Shown here: positions 24,565 through 35,568 of the stretch, piece after piece
Position numbering within the stretch: position 1 is the first letter of the stretch
Layout: each line of letters opens with the position of its first letter
From: Stromatinia cepivora
Taxonomy: Eukaryota; Ascomycota; Leotiomycetes; Helotiales; Sclerotiniaceae
NCBI GenBank assembly: GCA_014898415.1
Contig: RCTD01000002.1
Span: forward strand, 3,038,001-3,102,000
Direction: 5' to 3'
Length of the DNA: 64,000 nucleotides
Notes under the pieces: model-generated
The model's input: only the letters and a program-made list of their open reading frames with translations
The model's database searches: none
Told to the model about the DNA's origin: nothing
Translations under genes and position numbers: made by a program

Positions 24565-25265
24565 ATGTCCTACTACTACCCCTACCCCTACCCCATCTAC
24601 GGCCACTCACACTACATCCCCATCATCCCCCTCTACCCAACCCCAACAGTAATCACCATCTCCACCCCCCTAATCCAACAAACACCAGGCTGGAACTCCA
24701 TTCACAGACAAGATCCCGGTCCCGCACCACCGGGTTTGGGAAATAAAGTGGTGGGTGTAGCTACTAGTATGTATTCTACGCCGGTGAGTGGATTTGGTAG
24801 CATGTTGAGAGTGAAACTGATTTTGGGATGCTAGGTTTGGCGGTGTCGATAGCTGGGCCGATTGTGGGAGCTGCGTTGGTGCATACGGGATCGCATATGG
24901 GGATGCATACTGCGGGTTTGTGTACGAATTGTCGGATTGGTGGTGTGGATGCGAATGCAAATGCGAGTACTGCAACAAATGCTCCTGCGAGTTCTTCGGC
25001 TCCTGATACGGCTTCGGGTGCTCAACCTGGATCTCAATCTGGACCTGGAGCTCAACCCTCCGCCTCCAACCCCAAACCCAAATCCATCCTGATACCAACA
25101 ACAACACCAACCAAAACCACCGACTCATCATCATCATCTTCCTCTCCCTCCTCTCCCACAAAATCCAAACCCGAACCTCCACTCAATATCCTCACTCATG
25201 CAAACACAAATGCGAATGCGAATGCAAATGCGAATGCAAATACGAATTCTGGATCATCTTCATAA
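24565..25265 (+). CDS. Small hypothetical Ala/Asn/Ser/Pro-rich protein
   Basis: Two exons, 24565-24766 and 24835-25265, with a 68-bp intron (GTATGT...CTAG), give 210 residues. This splice keeps frame: VVGVATS passes into LAVSIAGPIVGAALVHTG. The competing GTGAGT at 24784 would give a stop. The N-terminus is Tyr/Pro-rich (MSYYYPYPYPIYGHSHY). A short hydrophobic stretch, LAVSIAGPIVGAALV, could be a membrane segment. The C-terminal half is low complexity and ends in an Asn-Ala repeat. Third codon positions switch abruptly from C-rich to G/T-rich at about 24720 and back at about 25030. I recognise no family and cannot assign a role. Confidence 0.6.
25204..25246 (+). repeat. 6-bp coding repeat encoding Asn-Ala
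   Basis: Alternating AATGCG and AATGCA units near the end of the small hypothetical gene; length variants would keep the frame. Confidence 0.85.
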
Positions 25266-26567
25266 CAACCAAGGAATCGTCCGATTTTTTCTTTACGCAA
25301 GATATCTAGTTCTTGTTTGTTTGTTTACGCAAGGATGAGGATTTTTTTTATCATTATCCAGGTGGTTTTGGAGGGAAATTGAATTTATGGGCAGTGTTGG
25401 GGAGTTAGGGATGGATGGGCTTTGTTTTTGATGGCGGATGCGAGATTCAGGGTTAGAGAGATTGTAATTTTATTTTGATATTGATATCGATATTAGAAAG
25501 CGAGTTTTTAATCGATGTGTTGTTGATGATAGAAGAGAAGAAAAGAGAAGAGTAGATGGGGAATGTGTCGTTTTTGTATGGATCTTGCAATGGGGGGGGC
25601 GGGAGGATTTGACATATAGTTAGAATGCTATTCATATTTACTCGTATCTCTATTCAGAGTTTTCGATAATCTGGATAACGTAACGAATGAGGTATTTTCG
25701 ATTCTCCAGCTTGATTGAAAGATGGAAAGGTTTTCCGGACTACTGGAAACCTTGATATTTAGTTCTCTTAACATCTGTATTTCGATATTATAATTTATAG
25801 ATTGCATTTAAAGTGGTCTTTAAGAAGATGAGTAGGTACTAATACTCCGTTCCCAGCCCTTTGTCTTTGGCTTGGTTATTTTGAATATATCTCAGTGATG
25901 AATAATCAAAATACTACTCGGATTTTTATCGAACGCCTACCTTCTCTTTTGTGTAAGGGTATGTATGCTATCGGATTGTAAGACGCCAAAGATAAACCTA
26001 GCCAAGAACATCCGGTGATTAGAGTTTTGGGCTCAAAACCAACCAGATATGCGATTGTCAGAGCCAGACGCTTGCTGATCCCTGTTTTTGTTCGTCATTA
26101 TAATTATTAGATTTATTTCAGATTTATTTAATAGACAGAGGCTATGACAGATGTGAATACTAAGTTTTTGTCATGACGTTCGAATTGTACCATACTCTCA
26201 TCGTTTTCCGAGAGAAATAGGCATCACGCAATGTGTCTATGCCTTACGTAAATGACTAGAGATAGGGGAACTGGGGGCTTAACAGTGTATGCTCTTGAGG
26301 CACTGACAACCACAGCGACAAAGCCACATATATATCACGCTGATAATTTGACAAGAAAGGCAAGATATATTGGAAAACCCATAAGATATGATGTATAGAA
26401 ATCATCGACTCGCCAATACCTTTCAGCTATCTGAACAGCTGGGCTTTGTTATTTCAACAATGAAAGTACGAAACCAAACCAAATCAAACCAAACACATAG
26501 CAGACTTTAGAAAGAGCGTTCGTAACATGGGCAAGAGATCATCCATATTCCGCATTCCAACTTCATC
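25266..26567. other. Intergenic, 1.3 kb
   Basis: Between converging transcription units. No gene, RNA or notable repeat that I can support. Confidence 0.55.
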
Positions 26568-28676
26568 TCAAAGCACGGCCATTCCATACACACACCAAAC
26601 CTGGCCTTCAAACTGACACATGCCCATATCTCCAGTCGAGTAAAGACTCGTGAAACTATATTCCGATGGATTTTTTCCATTGGGACGGTCTATACCAGTG
26701 ATGTGATAGTTTGGTCCTTGCGACATAGAAACTAGTGTGCCGTCCAACGACACCGTCGCGGGACCCGATTTTATAACCGTTCCTGTGTTGTTGTTAAAGG
26801 CAGGCCAACTATCATTCTCGAACCAAGAAACATAATACTTCGTGTTCATGTCGAGAATCGAAACATGGGGTATACCGTTGTGTACGCAGAGTGCTGGTGA
26901 GCCGATAGTGGCGTTGCCGGAAAGCTGTTTGTAACCCGACCAAGAGCTTCCATTGCTTGAGCCCGCCCAATAGGTTCGGTTGTTGGTGCCTCGGATGACA
27001 GAATAGAGTTTACCATTAAACCCACATATAGAGGGTCCGTCATTTGTGATACTTGCCCCCAGCATTGAATGTTGATGACCAGCTTGTCAGGTTTTCAGTC
27101 GACGTCAAATATATACAACTATTAGTTGCCCGGTACATGCACCATAACCTGTCATTAAACGTGCAAAGAGCTGGTCTATGCGTAGTCCTAGCCCCATTAC
27201 TGATGAGAACAGGAACCGACCACCGTCCTGTTGACTTCGACCATTTCGTCCATAACATGGTATTGTCAGTTTTGTGGAAGACTCCCACCAATTCACCATG
27301 ATGGTCTGCCATGGTCATTCCATTAGGGCTGTTGCCTGTAGGTGCAGTTGCACTTGTCCAACCGGTTCCATTAATTCAACGAAGGGCTCGTAGAGAACCA
27401 TCAGGACGGGGAATTTTGGTACAGCTAATCCATAACTTGTGCTTGCCCTCGCTTTCTCCGTTAAACATAAAAGAAAGTTCTTTATTTGGCTTTTGAGTCC
27501 ATGCATCAAGTCCCGACTTGGTAAAAGCAATTTCGCGTCGGAAGACAAAATCATCATCGTTCCTAAAGAATGCGAGCAGCTCCGCCACAAGAGCAGTGCA
27601 GATTGCAACCAAAGCCAAAATCGCCGCACCCTTTCCTGTGTCGCCTCCACTCCCTCCCCAGGCACCTGCTCCACTATCACCAGCCTCGGTAGCTTGAACT
27701 GCGGCATCAATAGCAAACTGTGCGATATCTCGTAGTCCCTGAACCATTTTATTGTAAAGAGAACTATCGTCGCTGTCATCGGCCTCCCAACATTCAATGT
27801 GCCCTGCAAGATGTTCTTGGACAGATCCAGTCCAATAATCTAACCCTCCCATGCTTCTCACAGTACCAGTTTCGATACTTCCGTATTCGCCGGTCTTGAA
27901 TGAGTTTTTATCATGACCATCAGCTCCCGCTGCCACAGCCCAGTAGATCTCATTCTTTGGTCCAAACATGGAGTCGGATTGTTTTCGATGACATCCAAAG
28001 CGCCGGAATTGGAGTCGATATGTAGATGCCTCCGCATTAATTGTTGATGCCTCTTCGGTATTGCTTGTAGCTGTAGGCGTACTTGTAGACCAATCCAAGT
28101 ACTCAATTGGTGCTACGGGACCAATTGATCGGCTGATAGCCCAGGTTGGTCAGGACCAACAATAATTGGAATACCACTACCAGCTTCAAGCAGAGCTGTC
28201 GAATACTCCTCATCATCAACGCATCCATCTTCATTGATAGCACCAGCAGCTATAATATCCAAAATCTTGTTTTCAGGTCTCGCAAGAATTTCTTCTTGAT
28301 TGTTTTGCGCATCCTTGACCATGTCCACTTCCGTGTATGGTGTGCTGTCATCGATGTTCAAAGAAACGCCTCATAACGCACCACTGTGGCCATTGAGGGA
28401 ACGAGTTTTCGTTTTCATCTCTGTGTAGATTTGACCATATTCGGCAACTTCTTCGTCGGTTGCATAGGTCTTCAACGCGTTGACTAAACGTTCTTCTAAG
28501 GGAGATAGTTCCATTCCTTGGCCACTGCGTGCGGCAGCATGGAGTGTTGCAGTGAACATTGGATTTGATGGTAGGTTGACCCGGCTTCTGCTTGTTCTGG
28601 TCGGAGCATTTCCGGAAAGTCGTGCTCGCAAGGCAGCGACCCGCTCTTCATGAGTTGTCAACTTGGATTTGCCCAT
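26568..28676 (-). pseudogene. Decayed multidomain gene with a lectin-like beta-propeller C-terminus
   Basis: A long coding region with four disabling changes: in-frame TGA at 28371-28373; a 1-bp loss at about 28116 that makes TAG at 28113-28115; in-frame TGA at 27376-27378; and a 1-bp gain in a run of five G at 27056-27060. Coding text is coherent on both sides of each. In order: a basic start (MGKSKLTTHEERVAALRARL), an acidic region (INEDGCVDDEEYSTALLEAG), a conserved-looking block (YRLQFRRFGCH, EIYWAVAAGADG), an Ala/Leu hydrophobic segment near 27600, then repeats of the form PALC-x-NG / W..Y typical of sialic-acid- or fucose-type propeller lectins. No signal peptide is visible. The ancestral role is unknown; carbohydrate binding is inference. 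Homopolymer sequencing error could explain one lesion, not all four. Confidence 0.75.
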
Positions 28677-29311
28677 GATGATTGATGTTGAGCAACTGAC
28701 GTTGAGCAATAGAATTTGAGAGTACGGAGGAGAGAATTAAATTCAGGAATCGATATTTGCTTGAACACTTGAGATTATTGTTCTTGTTGGAGCTGTGACA
28801 ATTTGGTTTCGGCGATTCTCTTACTCTTTATATTTCCTCCCTCTTCCCAAGTCTATGTATATCTAACTGCATGGAGGCCAATCATCCATTCTGCCTTGGA
28901 TTTACACAGCATATGCAATTAAGCAAGATTCGAATGTCTGTGCAACGGACACTCAAGATCGAGAAGAATTCGGTTTTGGCGGTCTTCCATTTCCTTAAAC
29001 TGAAAGGTTCGCAGAGAGCACATACGCCCCAGTGCTCAGCGTGCAGATTGGTGTATGAAAATATCTCATCAAAATCCAATTTGCGACTCCAATTCGCGCA
29101 TGAAATTGTAGTAAGTGAGGATCTGACGAAGCCACTTGGTCTTTCCCCGCAGCATCATTGAACCTGATAACTTTATCCTTGTCTCGATGTTGCATCGATC
29201 TTAAAGCAGTACAGAGAGGCTGGCTGAGCTTCAAATTAAACTATAAACTATACAAACAGCCGCTGCGGGGCACTTACGATCAGATCTACCCGATCTTTAG
29301 ACAATGAGGGG
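28677..29311. other. Intergenic, 0.6 kb
   Basis: Between two decayed minus-strand genes. It should hold the old promoter of the lectin-like gene. No coding signal that I trust. Confidence 0.5.
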
Positions 29312-30427
29312 TCATTTCTTGGCAGAACTTTCCATTGTGTAGCTGAAATGCTGTAACATTGCCACCCCCACACAAACAACATTCAGTCCCATTCCACCCC
29401 TCTTCTTGCCATGTTTGACCTCCTCATACGTAAGGCCGTCTGACATCTTATTTGCCACCTCTCCATCCGTCACCGCTTCATCACTAACCTCCTTCCCATT
29501 CAAAAATTCCAACATAGCACTCATAGTGGTCCCAGAACTAATGACATCATCAATCAAAGCAATCCTTTTCCCCTTGACCAACGAGAGAAGATTGGGATCA
29601 AGATAGACGGGTGGTCCCTGGCCTACTTTGTCAAAAAGACATGATATTTTGGTAGTGAGCTGGTCGCTGTACCAGGGCTTTTTGGAGTAGCCTCATGGAA
29701 TGTGACGATCTTTTGATGATATTGGTTAGCATTTCTTTCTTCTGCGCTGGTATGATAAGAAGAGTGACTCCTTTCTCGCTAATATTCCATCGTAGAAAGC
29801 CAGAGGCATGCAGTCAAACCGTGCATATCCTCGAGTCCGGAAGCAAAAATTGTGGAAACAGAAAGGGCAAGCCAATTCACAGCAACCTAAGAACAAAAAC
29901 ATACCAAAGCCCAACTCCTCCGCCACAAAAGGCGCCAAAACCAACCCACCAGTCGGCAACCCTATCGCCACCTCTGGCTCAAACTTCCTAATCTTGTCGG
30001 CCAAAATCCTCGCTAGTTCCTTCACTACAGTCATTGAAGCATGCGGTAAGGCCAATGAACATACAGCAATGCCATTTGTTGTATCACCCAATGGTCTAAT
30101 TGGAAGTAGCAGGCTTGTTTATGAGGTAAGAGATGCGGCGAACGAATATTGATAAGGGGGGACTGTGGAATAGGAGAGGGAAGAAACGGAGGAGGTGGGG
30201 ATTATTTCTTGCCAGTAGGTAGTTGTGGGGCGGGTGAAATGGGTATGGGTTATGGGACCGATGGTTTCGTAGGGGTAGTAGGGGGTTTGGTGGTTAGTCA
30301 TGGCTGTGGCAGTACTCGTAGATGTGGATGATTGTCCTGAGGTTGAACTGTTGGAGCCTTGTGTAAGCTGTCGATATTGGCGCGGAGTCTCAGCCAGAGC
30401 GGTGTCAAAAGCAGATTCAATGAACAT
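29312..30427 (-). pseudogene. Decayed type I phosphoribosyltransferase-like gene
   Basis: Remnant of a PRPP-dependent phosphoribosyltransferase (adenine-PRTase-like fungal family). Exon 30427-29905 joins exon 29709-29312 across a 195-bp GTATGT...AAAAG intron with a GCTAACC branch point. Exon 1 has TRPTTTYWQEIIP, then ALARILADKIRKFEP-type text and VAIGLPTGGLVLAP. Exon 2 has P-x-GYSKKPWYSD, LDPNLLSLVKGKRIAL and the PRPP motif LIDDVISSGTTM. Two in-frame stops break it: TAA at 30119-30121 and TGA at 29693-29695, the latter inside the P-x-GYS block. The C-terminus after VCVGVAMLQ also looks divergent. The motif order is clear, so the family is well supported. As written it cannot encode the full enzyme. 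Confidence 0.75.
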
Positions 30428-32684
30428 TATCAGTACGTTCGCAAAGTCTCTTGGACCTTTGGAGGCTTTGGATGTCGAATGAGGAGGTATGATAATAGAG
30501 TAGTTGAAATAGTAGTAGAGGCGAAACTACGCCTTCAAATACATAGTTCACTCGTTGAACAAAATATAATCATACTGTGTGATGTATGTGCGGAAATTAC
30601 TTTGGTGTAACGTGTGCTACACAACTTAGTGAATTAACCACGCAAGTTGTGATCACAATGTCAATTAAGGAAACAAAATGATGTAAACTGTGTCAATCAC
30701 AACAAATCGTGCATGTAAATGCTTCAATCAAAGTATTGTGCCGTGGAACTTGGGCGGCAGGGGTTTCTGGTTACTCCGGATCAGAATGAGTCAGTAGGGA
30801 CCTTCACATCATGTTTCATCTGAGATAAAAACTCGCTTTGGAGTATGAGACGATATCGACGCAGGCAAGGGGATACTAAATTATGTGTTGGTATCGGAGA
30901 TATCAACAATCAGTTAAAGGATTGAGAGGGAACCCATCCATAAAATGTGTCGATAGAAACTCCTGCAACGTCTAGTCAGCGAGCCAAAGCCGAGGGGAAA
31001 TAATATTACATCTATTGGGAGAATTACCTTGGATAGAGACATTAAAAACTTTATGGAGTTGAAATTTCTTATGTTAGTCGAAGCATGCACTGCTGGTGGA
31101 GTATATAATGTTTATTGAAGACATCAATAATTGAATGAACGGTGGCAAGGTTCAGGGAATATCAGAGACAAAATGAGGATGGACATAAAGAAAAAGCCTC
31201 TCGTAGCAAACAAGTTATTTCAAAGAACATGAGAGTGATAGAGAACAATGCTGAAGCTGGCTCCATGGCTTGTTCATTATCAACTTGTGCTCAAAAATGC
31301 AAACACCTGTTGAAGACCACCATTGAGTACTCCAACGTGCCATTCATGTCATTAGAACCGCAATATGCTGTAGTTAAAATAGAAAGCCGAAATCTGGAGC
31401 GTTCATGCCCAGCAGTCTCCAACTTGCCCATTTCAATAGCAACATTTTCTCTGAATTTTTTTCACGTCACATCCACACATCCATCTGAAACAACTTTTTC
31501 GATCGTGGCTCCACCGCTACAGCTCTTCAGGGCCCCTTTCAAAGGTATTGATTTGCAAATCTCGCTCAGTCCGGTCAACAAGTAAGACATCCGAGCTCCA
31601 TACATATCCTTTTACGACAATATCTCGTTCCAGCTGCCAATCCATTTATTCGTCCCTCTTGATATTATCCGAGCCACCATCGCTGCCATCGCTGCCACCA
31701 CACTCACTGTCCGGTAACCATTCCTCTATTCTCTCTATATGCGACCTCAGAGAAGTAAGAAGGTATTCTTTGAGGTGTTTAGATCTGATGAGGAAATGAT
31801 GATTTGGTCGATTCGATTTGGAAGCTTGGTAAGATCGATGTGGCGCGAGTTGATTCTGATTTTCTGGCTTTTGAATGCAATAGCGACTATCCTGGAGACG
31901 GCGGTGACCCAGCCGAGTATTCTGATGATGAGTTCCCGCCGGAGGGTACTGCGAGCCGTTTCGGTTGTCATGGCGATAATGAGCTTCATCGTGATGCCGA
32001 AGGGTACGTCTGTTTCTGTCACCGCCACGCATGGTCACATAGTGGCAGATTCTCACAGGAACAGTCGGGAATGGCAAAAAATGAAAAATAGGCCCAGTCA
32101 AACATTGATAGAGATAGCTATCTTTGATTGATGGATATCCGACGAAAGTCGAAAGTTCTGGTAAGACCACTAAGATCTTTGGTCGTTGAGCATCAGGTTT
32201 GTTTCGAATAAGCATTGTTCTGTGATAAAGTAGCCTGAATCAGACATGCAAATGATCGCTATGGAACATAGAAGTTGTTTCGAGAATCGTGAAAGGAATA
32301 CCCGAGGTAACCTATAGGCCAGGGTATCCAACAGTACGCACTTCAATCCAACCAGGAAAGGAACCTGATTCTCGGGTTCATTAAATCAAATCATCTTAAA
32401 GACAATAAACCATCCTCAGGAATTTTAAGTTCGGTCTGATAGTCCGGAATACCGAAGGCCCTGCTATACGCTCTCGACCAATAAGTACCAGGCCGACCGT
32501 CCCTAGCTTCTTCTCCGTTGCCTCCGCAAGGATCTTGACATTGACCTGGGAAGATATGGCGTGTGTCTATCTCCTTCGCGGACGAATCCTCAGCTATATC
32601 TCAAAGACAATTGATGCTCCTTTGATGCGCGCCAAGAATACGACAAAATTTGTGTACTAATCCGTTTGAATGGCTCATCAAGTT
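30428..32684. other. Intergenic, 2.3 kb, with an ORF-dense patch
   Basis: No convincing gene. Between 31646 and 32215 unusually long frames are open on both strands at once, the longest 189 codons (-), but none resembles a family and each would need a different explanation. It may be a fragment of an old gene or chance. Confidence 0.45.
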
Positions 32685-35129
32685 TCACGTCGAAGGTTCA
32701 TGCCAGTTCCAATCTTTCACCAACTGTTTGACACGATAATCAGTCGCCCAGCCAAGGTCAGTCTCGATATCCTTCAACAAATCAAGTATTACTTTCCGCT
32801 CTCTGGTTTCCGTTAAGCATTGTCCTGCGATGAATAGCGGTTGCACTTGGTGAATCCTCACTGAACCCTCCGGCCTTCCCAGAGCGATGCCACATATTTC
32901 ATGGCTATGATGGCGAACTTCCATCTCAATCGACCGATAGGAATGGAGCCTATTCGACACGGTTGTTCTTTTTGTTGTCGATTCATGAGGTTTGTTGATG
33001 AGAAGAAGTATCCTCGTGAAATGATACGATTGCATTGTTGAGCCGCACATGGGAATACTATACCATATTTCGGGAAATATAGCTCTGGGTGAGCCTTGCG
33101 GCAGACTGCCGTCCGTAATTGTTGGTAGACGAGCACATGGCTTGAAGGTATCCGGCAGACCTTGGTACCAAACTTCCAGCTCGTTTGCCAGTTCGTGCCA
33201 TCTTTCAAGTAGAGTCATTTGATTAATTCCAAAAACCGCAGTGGGACTGCCTCGATCTTGGGGGTAGACGTTGTCGATGGAATCCCCTGTAGCAATAAAA
33301 TTCACAATTTTCGACATGAGCCAGATTAAGGCGTTTGAAATCATATCCTCTCGCATAGACATTTGCAGCTCGGGATATAAGCTTTCCTTGTTGCTTGGAA
33401 TAACAAAACCCAGATCATCTATTAGAAGTCCCGCTGCGCGCCAAAGATCCCAATCTTCTGTATTGAGCCGCGTTTGCACTTCATTGATGACTGTTTTACA
33501 GTTAGACTGGTCAGAAATAGGGCGAATGCGAATACTAACAGGCTGCGAGAAAGTCCTGGCGAGCAAAGTTCCAAAACGTAGCTCTTCTGGCCACTGATGG
33601 CTTTGCTCTAAAAGATAATGACCCAGGGGTACTAGGTGAAGGTGAATCTAGAGGCATCATCCCTTCCCTTTCAGCTAGGTCGAACAAGGACTTAGTTCCA
33701 CTGAGATGGCGAGACCAAGCATGTAAAGCATTATCAAGGAACTCATAAACACAAAGGATAGCGGCCGCAGCAATGGTCTCATCAGCGTCACGCTGTACCG
33801 GCTTCGATAAGCGGCGTCGCTTATTACTTGCTTGAGACGGGATGCTTCGCGGTGATTCGATATTTCCTGGAGAAGTGAAGTGATCATCGATTGTGGGGGT
33901 AATTGGAACATCATTGCCACCCGATTTGGAAAGTTCTTCCACCAAGAGTGAAATTGCTCTGTCATAGTATTTTGCAGCAATATAAACCCAGTCAACCTTA
34001 TCCGAATTTGGGTAGAGCTCCATAAGTGCTTGGTCACTTACTATACCACCAACAACGGCCTTCCTCCCTCCCACACGCGAAAGTTGTTTGGCAGCATATG
34101 CGCATACTGAATATTTAAGCAAAGGGTTCGATACGGCGAGGATAGGTACGTGATGTGCGAAGTAACATCCGAGGTCAAATAAATCCATCCTAATAAAATT
34201 AACTGTATCCTCAGCTTTTGGTATAGTCCCCGCTCACCATTGTCCAGTGGTCTCCCCAAAATGTCTCAATAGAAATGCAACTTCATGCTCTCTGACACTA
34301 TCAACATCATTCATGAAAGTGTTCGTCCTGGAGAGTGATCTCAATGATGGGTCGACTATGGGTGAACCTATAGTGGAAGTATTAGCCAATGACTCGTTGA
34401 ACAAGAGAAAGAATCATTTCCATACTCAAACGGGCTTCCGGTCCAGTAGGGTTTAGTATAAAGTCGAGGTTGTTGACCGAGTGCTGCGGAGTGTTAATGC
34501 CTCTAGGTGATTGCACAGGCACCGATAACTGGCGCATGTATTCTATGTTGGTAGTGGCAGCAGTCGAAAGTGCTTCTAAACCTGGGGCTTTCTCAAATGA
34601 GGGGTAATGATAAGCGCCGTCGCCAGTTTTGTCCACAATGCCTGTGGTGGGAAGAACAGAGTCTGTGGGTTGTTCGGGTTCAGGGCTTGCTTCCATATTA
34701 TATGGATCGATGACATTGAAGAAGGTCACTGTTAAGTGTCTCGTCAGCTTCAACGCCTTGATCTTGCGACGAAATCTCGTCTACAGATAACGCACCCTTC
34801 TTCGGCACATCAACCCAAACGCTTCTCTCATCGAATGTATTCCTATATGCGTAGAATGCTCCCAATCGACCACTTCTTTCACCAGGAATAACATTTTCAC
34901 CACCATTCATAGAAGCATTTTGTTGATGTCGAAATACTACTCCATCACTAGGTATGCATTGTCGTGAGGCTTTGCGACATTGTCCACAGTCTGGCTTAAT
35001 TTCATCGCATTTTAGTTTCCGTTGTCGACAGGTTTGACTGGTAAAAATAAAAGAAGATTAGCCTATTGGCCACTGGAACTATAATGTAAAGTAATTGGAA
35101 AATAGTTACCATCCTGTACGAGACCGCAT
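32685..35129 (-). CDS. Zn2Cys6 transcription factor with fungal-specific middle domain
   Basis: Intact nuclear regulator of 716 residues. Six exons: 35129-35110, 35037-34796, 34728-34426, 34367-34238, 34189-33540 and 33490-32685; introns of 72, 67, 58, 48 and 49 bp are all GT-AG. Exon 1 is only 20 bp, and the first cysteine codon is split by intron 1. The binuclear cluster is Cys7-x2-Cys10-x6-Cys17-x6-Cys24-x2-Cys27-x6-Cys34. The fungal-specific domain begins with REHEVAFLLRHFGETTGQW and continues MDLFDLGCYFAHHVP, SVCAYAAKQLSRV and WNFARQDFLAAF then INEVQTRLNTED across intron 5. It is divergent from the broken HET gene, 440 bp away, and lies downstream of the broken phosphoribosyltransferase. 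Target genes cannot be inferred. Confidence 0.9.
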
Positions 35130-35568
35130 TGCTGCGGAAACAGCATTATCTCCACCCACGATTCCGAGTTGATTGTGCAATTGAATGTAGGTAGGGGTTC
35201 CTCACATTCTACAGTAATACGAAGGAAGCCTTGGCAAGGGTATGAGGTATTTCACGATGATTCCCCGCAGTAAGTGGTTTCTTATGCCCCAGATTCACAA
35301 CCTTGCATCAAACACATGCACCCACTATTAATCCAACAAATGGTCCTATCAAACTTCGCTATCAACAAAGTATAACCTCACGATATCTTCAGCTCTGTCA
35401 ACGTGTCAATAGCAATAGGCTGTTAGTCGCAGCTAGTGGCTACACTACACTACCTCTAACGCTTTATGGCGGCATGTAACAGTGAGCATCTTTTAACCAC
35501 CCTTCCTCGCTTTGGTGAGCATTCTTTTCATTCAATTTTCGCAATTATCACTGTATCTAGCGTGCAAC
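35130..35568. promoter_or_regulatory. Divergent promoter region, Zn2Cys6 factor and HET gene
   Basis: About 440 bp between the two outward start codons. It must hold the promoter of the intact regulator and the former promoter of the HET gene. No specific element recognised. Confidence 0.45.

Noticed and set aside
24784..24834. GTGAGT donor as the intron start of the small hypothetical gene
   Set aside because: It joins to a frame that stops after five codons, whereas GTATGT at 24767 keeps the frame.
30428..35568. A biosynthetic gene cluster around the Zn2Cys6 regulator and monooxygenase
   Set aside because: No synthase, cyclase or other backbone enzyme lies in the window, and the monooxygenase is 24 kb away.
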